Shown piece after piece: positions 42,900 to 49,091 of a DNA stretch of 49,091 bases. Source of the DNA: Rugamonas sp. (GTDB lineage Bacteria; Pseudomonadota; Gammaproteobacteria; Burkholderiales; Burkholderiaceae_D); the NCBI RefSeq assembly GCF_025354735.1, contig NZ_JANXMI010000026.1, positions 1 to 49,091 on the forward strand, in the 5' to 3' direction. The notes beneath the pieces are model-generated. The model was not told where the DNA came from, did no database searches, and was given only the letters and a program-made list of their open reading frames with translations. Positions within the stretch are counted from its first letter, which is position 1, and each line of letters opens with the position of its first letter. Position numbers and translations under genes: made by a program.

Positions 42900-43670
42900 C
42901 TACATCTGCTGGAACAGATGGGCGTGGCCACGGCTCACTTCCAATTGCTCGCCGAAATTGCGGATGCTGACCATTTGCCGGCCGCGCAGGTCGCGCGTGA
43001 CTTCGGCGATGGCGTCCACCCGCACCAGCGTCGAGCGGTGGATGCGCCAGAACTCGTCGGGATCGAGTTCGTCGGCCAGTTCCTTGAGCGTCTTGCGGAT
43101 CAGGACTTCGGATTGCTCCGTCTGCACCCGCGTATATTTTTCATCGGCGCGGAAGAACAGCACTTCGCGCGTGCTGATCATGCGCAGGCTGTTGCCCACC
43201 ACGGCCTGGATCCAGCGCAGGTATTCCCGCTTGGCGCCGGCGCCGGGTTGGCCCAGCAGCAGGGCGCTGAGCTGGCGCTCGATATTGGCCGGCGCCTTGC
43301 CGATCAGCGATTGCAGCCGCGCGCAGGTGGTTTTCAGGCGCTCGGCGCTGGCCGGCTTGAGCAGGTAATCGAGCGCGCCCTGTTCGAACGCTTCGATCGC
43401 ATACTGGTCGTAGGCGGTGACGAACACCAGGTGGCAGCGGTTGAACAACATGCGCGCCGCCTCGATGCCGGACAGGCCGGGCATGCGGATGTCGAGGAAG
43501 ACGATGTCGGGCTGGTGCTGGCCGGCCAGCGCGACGGCCTCGATGCCGTTGGCCGCCTCGGCGACGATGTCGAGCTCCGGCCACGCTTCGCGCAGGCGGC
43601 TGCGCAGCTGGGCGCGCATCGCGTCCTCGTCGTCGGCGATCAGGGCGCGGGCGCACGGGGCCGCGCTCAT
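42900..43670 (-). CDS. LytTR-family response regulator
   Basis: 256 residues. The receiver domain (1-125) has acidic residues ADDED (12-16), phosphoacceptor Asp60 in DIVFLDIRMPG, the Thr of FVTAYDQYAIEAF and Lys of YLLKPASAERL. The LytTR DNA-binding domain (about 150-252) shows ISTREVLFFRADEKYTRV, IRKTLKELADELDPDEFWRIHRS (core FWRIHRSTLV) and FGEQLEVSRGH, as in YehT, AlgR and LytR. It overlaps the upstream kinase by four bases (ATGA), so the two form a coupled system of the YehU/YehT type. The frame continues upstream but that stretch overlaps the kinase and is not coding. Confidence 0.94.
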   Translation of the reverse strand: MSAAPCARALIADDEDAMRAQLRSRLREAWPELDIVAEAANGIEAVALAGQHQPDIVFLDIRMPGLSGIEAARMLFNRCHLVFVTAYDQYAIEAFEQGALDYLLKPASAERLKTTCARLQSLIGKAPANIERQLSALLLGQPGAGAKREYLRWIQAVVGNSLRMISTREVLFFRADEKYTRVQTEQSEVLIRKTLKELADELDPDEFWRIHRSTLVRVDAIAEVTRDLRGRQMVSIRNFGEQLEVSRGHAHLFQQM

Positions 43671-44626
43671 GGCGTGCCCGCGAAGATGTCGGGCGCGTAG
43701 GGCAGCCGGATGGTGGCGCGGGCGCCGCCGTCGAGCGGCGCCTCGATCAGCAACTGGGCCCGATTGCCGTACAGGATGCGCAGCCGTTCGCGCACATTGT
43801 TGAGGCCCACGCCGTCGCCGGCGTGCACATTGAAACCGACGCCGTCGTCGTGCACTTCGACCACCAGCGTCTGGCCTTCGACGCGGGCGTGGATGTCGAT
43901 GCGGCCGCCCTCGATTTTCGGTTCCAGCCCGTGCTTGATGGCGTTCTCGATCAGGATCTGCAGCATCATCGGCGGGAAGGTCGCGCTCAGCATTTCGTGC
44001 GGCACGTCGATCGACACGGCCAGCCGCGAGCGCATGCGCGCCTGCATGATAGCCAGGTAGGCGCGCGACATGTCGAGCTGGCGTCCCAGCGTGCCGCTGC
44101 TGCGCGCGCGCATCTGCGGCAGCGTGGCGCGCAGGTACTCGATCAAATGGGTGTGGATGCGGGCCGCCTGGGGCGGGTCGGTTTCGATCAACTGGCCGAT
44201 CAGGGCCAGCGTGTTGAATAAAAAATGCGGCTCGACCTGGGCTTGCAGGGCCGCCATCTGCGCTTCGACCAGGCGCCGTTCCAGGCTCTCTTCGCCGGCC
44301 TGCGCCGACGCCTGGTGCGCTTCGATTTCGGCCTTGCGCTTGCCGCCGGCCAGCACCTTCAGGCCGAAGGACATCAGGATGAAGGCGACGGCCTGCTTGT
44401 GCATGCCGAACGGCGTCGCGCTCAGGAGCAGCAGCAGGAACCAGATCACGAACAGCTTGCGCCAAGGGACCTGGGCCAGCCAGTCGAAGAAGCGCCACCA
44501 CAGCGTGCTGGCGGTGTCGCCCACTTCGCGCACAAAGCCGAGCAGCCGGTTGCCGCTGGTGGCGCCGGCGTCGCGCACTTGGCCGCGCAGGTTGTCGAAA
44601 TTCCGGTCGCTGCGCTCGCGCGTCAT
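43667..44626 (-). CDS. LytS/YehU-type sensor histidine kinase
   Basis: 319 residues from ATG 44626, which overlaps the upstream membrane protein stop as ATGA. Two hydrophobic segments (about 57-71 and 78-92) are joined by a very short turn, so there is almost no periplasmic sensor. The HisKA-like domain has His134 in QAQVEPHFLFNTLALIGQL (core EPHFLFNTL), the signature of His_kinase family PF06580. The HATPase part shows LIENAIKHGLEPK, VHDDGVGF and GVGLNNVRERL. It phosphorylates the LytTR regulator encoded next. The signal may come through the adjoining small membrane protein; that is inference from operon structure. Confidence 0.93.
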   Translation of the reverse strand: MTRERSDRNFDNLRGQVRDAGATSGNRLLGFVREVGDTASTLWWRFFDWLAQVPWRKLFVIWFLLLLLSATPFGMHKQAVAFILMSFGLKVLAGGKRKAEIEAHQASAQAGEESLERRLVEAQMAALQAQVEPHFLFNTLALIGQLIETDPPQAARIHTHLIEYLRATLPQMRARSSGTLGRQLDMSRAYLAIMQARMRSRLAVSIDVPHEMLSATFPPMMLQILIENAIKHGLEPKIEGGRIDIHARVEGQTLVVEVHDDGVGFNVHAGDGVGLNNVRERLRILYGNRAQLLIEAPLDGGARATIRLPYAPDIFAGTP

Positions 44627-44898
44627 TGTTCGCGCTCCGACGGTTCCTGGTCGCGGCGGTCGCGCTGCTTGCCGACGACGGTCACGCCGACGATCACTTT
44701 GAGCAGCAGGAAGCAAGCGAACAGGAACAGCGCCAGCGGCAGTATCGTCAGCACGAAGGCCAGCAGCACGCAAGCCAGCATCAGCGCCGGCCACGACATG
44801 CGCCGCAGCGTGCGGGCGCCGGCGCGCAAGGTCTGCATCAGCGCCTGCGCGACGTCTTCGAGCAGGTCGAGCACGGTCTGGCTGTTGAGGTTTTTCAT
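44623..44898 (-). CDS. Small membrane protein of the histidine-kinase operon
   Basis: 91 residues. The N-terminal 35 are amphipathic (VLDLLEDVAQALMQTLRAGARTL); residues about 36-72 are very hydrophobic (WPALMLACVLLAFVLTILPLALFLFACFLLLKVIVGVTVV) and likely form two membrane passes; the tail is charged (KQRDRRDQEPSEREQ). I do not recognise a family. Four-base overlap with the kinase start makes it part of the signalling unit, and it could tune or sense for a kinase that lacks a periplasmic domain. The start is ATG 44898. Confidence 0.75.
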   Translation of the reverse strand: MKNLNSQTVLDLLEDVAQALMQTLRAGARTLRRMSWPALMLACVLLAFVLTILPLALFLFACFLLLKVIVGVTVVGKQRDRRDQEPSEREQ

Positions 44899-45039
44899 GG
44901 CGCGTCTCCGTCGGATGATCTGGTTGATGGCATCACTTTAGCAAGCGCGCGGCGGCGGCGGTAGGGGATTGCGATCAATTGCCGTTTTGGCGGGATCACC
45001 TGTCGCGATGGGCGATGAATGGCGCGCCCGGCGGCGCTT

Positions 45040-45603
45040 TCAGCGCGGCCGGGCGGCGTGCCAGTCGGCCCGCAGCAGGCCGTAGATGACGCTGTCGGAC
45101 AACTCGCCGCCGACGAACCAGCGCTCACGCAGCCGGCCTTCGCGCTGGAAGCGCAGGCGTTCGAGCACGCGTTCGGAGGCGGCGTTGTCGGGGTGGATGT
45201 CGGCTTCGACGCGGTGCAGGTCCAGCGTGTCGAAGCCGTGGTCCAGCATCGCGGCCAGCGCTTCGGGCATGTAGCCGTGGCCCCAGTGCGCGCGCGACAG
45301 CATATAACCCATTTCGCAGCGGCGGTTGCGGTGGTCGAAGGCGTACAGCGTGCAGGTGCCGATCAGGGCGCCGCCGGCGGCCAGCGTCACGCCGAAGCAT
45401 AGCGCGCTGCCGTCCTGGCGGCCGAGCGTGATGTAGTCGACGTAGGCCTCGGCCTGGAGCAGGACGGTCCACGGCTCGCTGCTCCAGTAGCGCATCGCCT
45501 GCGGGTCGGAGAAGATGGCCAGCAGCGCCGGCGCGTCGGCCGCGATGATGGGGCGCAGCGCCAGGCGCTCGGTGTTCAGGTGGGTGGGTTCAAAGGCGGG
45601 CAT
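45040..45603 (-). CDS. GNAT acetyltransferase (RimJ/RimL type)
   Basis: 187 residues. The fold's order is clear: NTERLALRPIIAADAPALLAIFSDP at the N-terminus (core LRPIIAADA), IGTCTLYAFDHRNRRCEMGYML in the middle, and the acetyl-CoA site HWGHGYMPEALAAMLDHGFD (Q/RxxGxG/A variant), followed by LHRVEADIHPDNAASERVLERLRF. This last stretch is standard for RimJ/RimL-type N-acetyltransferases, which modify ribosomal protein N-termini or small amines. The acceptor is unknown. It appears to be a single-gene unit on the minus strand. Confidence 0.9.
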   Translation of the reverse strand: MPAFEPTHLNTERLALRPIIAADAPALLAIFSDPQAMRYWSSEPWTVLLQAEAYVDYITLGRQDGSALCFGVTLAAGGALIGTCTLYAFDHRNRRCEMGYMLSRAHWGHGYMPEALAAMLDHGFDTLDLHRVEADIHPDNAASERVLERLRFQREGRLRERWFVGGELSDSVIYGLLRADWHAARPR

Positions 45604-45720
45604 GGTGGGGGCGTGCGGTTAAGTTAAGTAAGCGATGGCAATCGCGCCTGCTCATCCACGTACCGGGACCTGGGGCTGGCCCCGCCGTGGACGGCGTCGA
45701 CTGCGGCCACCGCACTGTAG

Positions 45721-45737
45721 CGGGATCTGACCCCGAT
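45721..45737 (+). repeat. Degraded copy of the dispersed palindrome
   Basis: CGGGATCTGACCCCGAT keeps the right arm of the 39189 palindrome intact (TGACCCCGAT), with GGGATC replacing GGGGTC. It lies between the GNAT and TetR genes. A related GGGGC-TG-GCCCC dyad lies at 45672-45683. Confidence 0.5.
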
Positions 45738-45764
45738 GTCACGCGCGGCGACTCCGGCGCGCCG

Positions 45765-46436
45765 TCACGGGCATGGCTGCGGCACCTGTATCGCCGCCAG
45801 CACCATGTTGACGATGACTTTTTCGGCGTCGTCGAAATCCTTTTTGGTCAGCTGCTTGCGGTTCAACACCAGCACCATCTGGGTCGAAAAATCGGCATAC
45901 GACTGCGTCATCGCCCAGATCGCGAACAGCAGATGGGTGGCGTTGATCGGCGCCACCTTGCCGGCAGCGATCCACTGCTCGAACACCTCGATATCCTTGC
46001 GCAGCAGCGGCACCACGCGGCTCTGGATCTGGGCGCCGTACAGCTGCGCGCCGCTGATGACCTCCATCGCATACACGCGCGAAGCCCACGGCTGCTCGCG
46101 CGAAAAGCGCAGCTTGGCCTGCACATAGGCGCGCAGCATGTCGGCCGGCTCCTGGGTGGCGTCGGCCAGGCTCTCCATGCGCGCCAGCCACTCGTCGAGC
46201 ACTTCATCGAGCACGCGCTGGTACAGGGCCTGCTTGCTCGGATAGTAGTACATCAGATTCTGCTTCGACAATCCGGCCCGTTCGGCGACGTCGGCGATGG
46301 ACGTGCCTTCGTAGCCGCATTCGGCGAACACGCGCACGGCGACGGCGGCGATATCCGCTTCGAGCTTGTCGCGATTGAGTACGCGCCGGCTGATCTTGGC
46401 GACGGGTTCCGCGCTTGCTCTGGCGATGGTGCTCAT
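45765..46436 (-). CDS. TetR-family regulator, RutR-like
   Basis: 223 residues from ATG 46436. The HTH is at about 38-62 (GYEGTSIADVAERAGLSKQNLMYYYPSKQALYQRVLDE, core SIADVAERAGLSKQNLMYYY). The C-terminal domain is of the YcdC/RutR type: LRAYVQAKLRFSREQPWASRVYAMEVISGA (core PWASRVYAMEVI) and LFAIWAMTQSYADFSTQ are close to the corresponding RutR segments. RutR senses uracil and represses pyrimidine-degrading genes. The gene follows the MocR gene by 10 bases. A RutR-like palindrome (48058-48074) before the divergent transaminase gene is a probable target. Confidence 0.88.
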   Translation of the reverse strand: MSTIARASAEPVAKISRRVLNRDKLEADIAAVAVRVFAECGYEGTSIADVAERAGLSKQNLMYYYPSKQALYQRVLDEVLDEWLARMESLADATQEPADMLRAYVQAKLRFSREQPWASRVYAMEVISGAQLYGAQIQSRVVPLLRKDIEVFEQWIAAGKVAPINATHLLFAIWAMTQSYADFSTQMVLVLNRKQLTKKDFDDAEKVIVNMVLAAIQVPQPCP

Positions 46437-46446
46437 GTGGTCTCTT

Positions 46447-47916
46447 TCAGCGTGGTCGTATCGATTGCAGGAACTGCAGCAGCAGCGGGTGGTCGGTGTA
46501 GGCGACGTTGAAGCGGAACCAGACCGACTCCGGCGCGCGCAGCATGAAAAAATCATTCGGGGACAGCAGCATGCCGGCCTTCAGCGCCAGGTCGGCGATG
46601 ACCTTGCCGTTCCATTCGGGCGTGGGGGCGTCGGCCCAGCCGGCGCTGACGAACATGCCGCCGCGCGGCCGCGCCACCGGCGCCAGGCCCGCTTCGCGCA
46701 GGCGGTCGATGGTGCGTTCGCGGCCGCCGTCGAGCTGCGCCACCAGCTTGTCGACCATGCGCCGGTAGGGCCGCGCGGTGATCGCGTGGTAGACGGCGCG
46801 CTCGTTGATTTCGGACGTGGTCAGGCCGGCCAGCATCTTCACGCGCAGCAGCTCGGGCAGCAGCGAGGCCGAGGCGCAGATCGAGCCGACCCGCAGCACC
46901 GGCGACAGCGTCTTCGAGAAACTGCCGACCCGGATCACGCGCCGCAATCCATCCATCGCCGCCAGCGAGGCGTCGCCGCGCGGCGCCAGTTCGCGGTAGA
47001 TATCGTCCTCCACCAGCCAGAAATCGAACTGCTCGGCGAGGCCCAGCAGCCGGTGCGCCTGCGCCTGCGACAGCGAGGTGCCGAGCGGATTTTGCAGCAC
47101 CGTGTTGACGAACATGAGCTTGGGCTGGCTCGCTTTCGCGGCCGCCGCCAGCGCCTCCATATCGAGGCCGTTCTCGCCGCGCGCGATGCCGACGGCGACG
47201 CAGCCGTGGTGGCGTATCAGCGACAGCAGATTGCTGTAGCCGGGATCTTCCACCAGCACCGTGTCGCCCGGCTTGGTCAGCGTGCGCAGGATCAGGTCGA
47301 AGGCGTGGGTGGCGCCGTGGGTCAGCAGGATCTGCTCCGCCTCGACCGGGAACAAATCGTCCGACAGCGTCGCCGCCAGGTGCTGGCGCAGCGTCGGGAA
47401 GCCGAGCGGGTGGCCGTAGCCGCGCAGGCGGTTGGCCGGAATGCGCATGGCCTGGCGCACGGCGTCGAGGATGGTGTCCTCGCCATACCACTCGGGCGGC
47501 AGCCAGCCGGCGCCCACCGGTAGCGCGTCGGACACGCCCGAATACAGCTCCGGCGTGAGCGCGTCGATGGCGCTGGCCGCCGCCTGCGTGGCCGGCGCCA
47601 GCGCCGCCGCCGGCAGGTCCTGGCGCGCCACGAAATAGCCCGAGCCGCGCCGCGAGGACAGCAATCCCAGCGTCACCAGCCTGTCGTAGGACTCGACAAC
47701 TGTAAAGGTGCTCACGCCATTACACTTCGCGAACTGGCGCACCGAGGGCATCCTGGTGCCGACGCGCAACTCGCGCGCGGCCACCATGGCGCTGATGGCG
47801 GCGACGATCTGTTCGACCAGGCTGCCCTTTTTGGCGCGCTCGATGGCCAGCACCGGCCAGCCCACGCCGGAAGCGGCGCAGTCGCTCAATTCGGGTGCCG
47901 GATTGCCTCGCTCCAT
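46447..47916 (-). CDS. MocR-family PLP-dependent regulator (GntR-aminotransferase fusion)
   Basis: 489 residues from ATG 47916. An N-terminal GntR winged helix (RVGTRMPSVRQFAKCNGVSTFTVVESYDRL, core MPSVRQFAKCNGVS) is joined to a fold-type I aminotransferase domain with VEDPGYSNLL, the FVNTVLQNPLGTSLS loop and the PLP lysine in RVGSFSKTLSPVLRVG (Lys335 from this start). MocR proteins sense amine or PLP-linked ligands and usually control an adjacent divergent gene, here an omega-amino-acid transaminase. I chose 47916 because GGAG precedes it at good spacing. The 30 extra codons to ATG 48006 use rare A/T-ending codons and lack a ribosome site. Confidence 0.9.
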   Translation of the reverse strand: MERGNPAPELSDCAASGVGWPVLAIERAKKGSLVEQIVAAISAMVAARELRVGTRMPSVRQFAKCNGVSTFTVVESYDRLVTLGLLSSRRGSGYFVARQDLPAAALAPATQAAASAIDALTPELYSGVSDALPVGAGWLPPEWYGEDTILDAVRQAMRIPANRLRGYGHPLGFPTLRQHLAATLSDDLFPVEAEQILLTHGATHAFDLILRTLTKPGDTVLVEDPGYSNLLSLIRHHGCVAVGIARGENGLDMEALAAAAKASQPKLMFVNTVLQNPLGTSLSQAQAHRLLGLAEQFDFWLVEDDIYRELAPRGDASLAAMDGLRRVIRVGSFSKTLSPVLRVGSICASASLLPELLRVKMLAGLTTSEINERAVYHAITARPYRRMVDKLVAQLDGGRERTIDRLREAGLAPVARPRGGMFVSAGWADAPTPEWNGKVIADLALKAGMLLSPNDFFMLRAPESVWFRFNVAYTDHPLLLQFLQSIRPR

Positions 47917-48057
47917 CTGCACGCTCTCCACGCTGTCTGAAACTAACTGTATCGTTTTTGCCGCCTGTACGGTTGGCTGGTTTTGATATTTGTGTATCTG
48001 TGCCATAGTTGATGCGCTGTCTATTATTGCATCATCATTTTGCCAACTGGTAAATTA

Positions 48058-48074
48058 TTTGACGGTCCGTCAAA
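48058..48074. promoter_or_regulatory. RutR-like operator TTTGACGGTCCGTCAAA
   Basis: A perfect 17-bp palindrome with 8-base arms and one central base. RutR sites in Enterobacteria read TTGACCA-N2-TGGTCAA, so the TTTGAC/GTCAAA ends match. It lies 43 bp before the transaminase gene and 142 bp before the MocR start chosen here. The nearby RutR-like TetR (45765-46436) is the most likely binder. Confidence 0.6.
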
Positions 48075-48116
48075 AAAGCGATAGAGGCCGTTGTAGCCAC
48101 ATCACAGGAGCGACGC

Positions 48117-49091
48117 ATGAACCAATCCCGACCAGCATCGATGTCCGCGTTTTGGATGCCCTTCACGAATAACCGCGACTTCAAGATGCATCCACGGCTG
48201 CTCGTTTCGGCCGAAGGCATGTACTACAAGGACGTCGACGGCAACGCTATTTTGGACGGCACGGCCGGCCTGTGGTGCGTCCCCTGCGGCCATGCGCAGC
48301 CGAAGATCGTCGCCGCCGTGCGCGAAATGGTCGGCCAGCTCGACTTCGCGCCGACCTTCCAGATGGGCCATCCGGCCGCCTTCGACCTGGCCGAAAAACT
48401 GATGGACTACACCGGCCACAAATTCGGCCACGTCTTCTACACCAACTCCGGTTCCGAGTCGGTCGACACGGCGCTGAAGATGGCGCTGGCCTACCACAAG
48501 GCGCGCGGCGAGGCGGCGCGCACCCGCTTCATCGGCCGCGAGCGCGGTTACCACGGCGTCGGCTTCGGCGGCATTTCGGTCGGCGGCATCGCCGGCAACC
48601 GCAAGCCCTACGGCGTGATGCTGCCCGGCGTCGACCACCTGCCGCACACGCACAACCTGGAAAAGAACGCCTACACGCGCGGCGAGCCGGAATACGGCAG
48701 CCACCTGGCCGACGAACTGGAACGCATCGTCGCGCTGCACGACGCCTCGACCATCGCCGCCGTCATCGTCGAACCGGTGGCCGGATCGACCGGGGTGCTG
48801 ATCCCGCCGAAAGGCTATCTGAAACGGCTGCGCGAGTTGTGCACCAAGCACGGCATCCTGCTGATCTTCGATGAAGTCATCACCGGCTTCGGACGGTTGA
48901 CGACGCCGTTCGCGGCCGACTATTTCGACGTCGAGCCGGACCTGATGACGACCGCCAAGGGCCTGACCAACGGCACCGTGCCGATGGGCGCCGTGTTCTC
49001 GAAAAAATTCATCCACGACGCCTTCATGGACGCGCCGCCGGGCATCGAGCTATTCCACGGCTACACCTACTCCGGCCACCCGCTGGCCTGC
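48117..49091 (+). CDS. Omega-amino acid:pyruvate transaminase (3' end outside window)
   Basis: 325 residues are present; the frame is open at the window edge. It is a class III PLP aminotransferase: FWMPFTNNRDFK at the start is typical of omega-amino acid:pyruvate (beta-alanine:pyruvate) transaminases, followed by YTNSGSESVDTALKMAL (phosphate-binding loop), GRERGYHGVGFGGISVGG, VIVEPVAGSTGV, LIFDEVITGFGRL (PLP-ring aspartate) and TTAKGLTNG with the Schiff-base Lys281. It would convert beta-alanine or similar amines with pyruvate to malonate semialdehyde and alanine. AGGAG lies 6 bases before ATG 48117. A RutR-like operator and divergent MocR/TetR genes suggest control by pyrimidine breakdown products. 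Confidence 0.93.
   Translation, partial: MNQSRPASMSAFWMPFTNNRDFKMHPRLLVSAEGMYYKDVDGNAILDGTAGLWCVPCGHAQPKIVAAVREMVGQLDFAPTFQMGHPAAFDLAEKLMDYTGHKFGHVFYTNSGSESVDTALKMALAYHKARGEAARTRFIGRERGYHGVGFGGISVGGIAGNRKPYGVMLPGVDHLPHTHNLEKNAYTRGEPEYGSHLADELERIVALHDASTIAAVIVEPVAGSTGVLIPPKGYLKRLRELCTKHGILLIFDEVITGFGRLTTPFAADYFDVEPDLMTTAKGLTNGTVPMGAVFSKKFIHDAFMDAPPGIELFHGYTYSGHPLAC

Overview
The window looks like chromosomal DNA of a high-GC betaproteobacterium, most likely Oxalobacteraceae (Massilia/Duganella/Janthinobacterium-like). I infer this from gene order and protein character: xdhABC-guaD, TonB-dependent receptors with secreted nucleases, the combined psu/deo cluster, and dispersed GGGGTC-N-GACCCC intergenic palindromes. 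No database search was possible. Nearly everything serves uptake and breakdown of nucleic acids, nucleosides and bases.

Positions 1-7.9 kb hold purine catabolism: the 3' end of an allantoinase gene (puuE), xanthine dehydrogenase xdhA/xdhB with its maturation factor xdhC, guanine deaminase guaD, and an exported adenosine-deaminase-like enzyme. Positions 7.9-15.1 kb look like an extracellular nucleic-acid scavenging block: a TonB-dependent receptor, a lipoprotein 5'-nucleotidase, an exported phospholipase-D-fold protein and an S1/P1 nuclease. The leader of the receptor gene carries a good Pho-box-like triple repeat. Positions 15.2-19.7 kb are accessory: an M28 peptidase gene broken by one in-frame stop, a (GTG)11 microsatellite, a small hypothetical gene, argP divergent from a LysE/ArgO exporter, and a higBA toxin-antitoxin pair of visibly lower GC.

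Positions 19.7-24.4 kb (minus strand) encode a BMP/Nup-type nucleoside ABC transporter. An 879-bp gene-free region rich in palindromes follows, then a second TonB receptor (25.3-27.6 kb). Positions 27.8-30.2 kb hold DUF969-DUF979-pcp, a likely pyroglutamate/peptide module. Positions 30.3-33.4 kb (minus) hold a LysR regulator, psuG and an HTH-fused psuK (pseudouridine breakdown). Positions 33.7-42.3 kb (plus) form the nucleoside phosphorolysis operon: purine nucleoside phosphorylase, deoB, deoC, a two-domain ALDH16-type aldehyde dehydrogenase, deoA, cdd, and a 410-residue deaminase with an unrecognised C-terminal half.

Positions 42.4-45.6 kb hold a VOC protein, a three-gene membrane protein/histidine kinase/LytTR operon with ATGA overlaps, and a GNAT acetyltransferase. 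Positions 45.8-49.1 kb hold a RutR-like TetR regulator and a MocR regulator divergent from an omega-amino-acid:pyruvate transaminase cut by the window edge. A perfect RutR-like palindrome lies between them, fitting the beta-alanine end of reductive pyrimidine breakdown.

The most notable regulatory signal is a 23-bp dyad, ATTTATAT-N7-GTATAAAT. It is identical in both arms upstream of the first TonB receptor and of the phosphorylase operon, each time followed 40 bp later by the same ATGCATAGT. A degenerate copy lies upstream of the second TonB receptor. It suggests one unidentified, possibly LysR-type, regulator joining outer-membrane uptake to intracellular nucleoside phosphorolysis.
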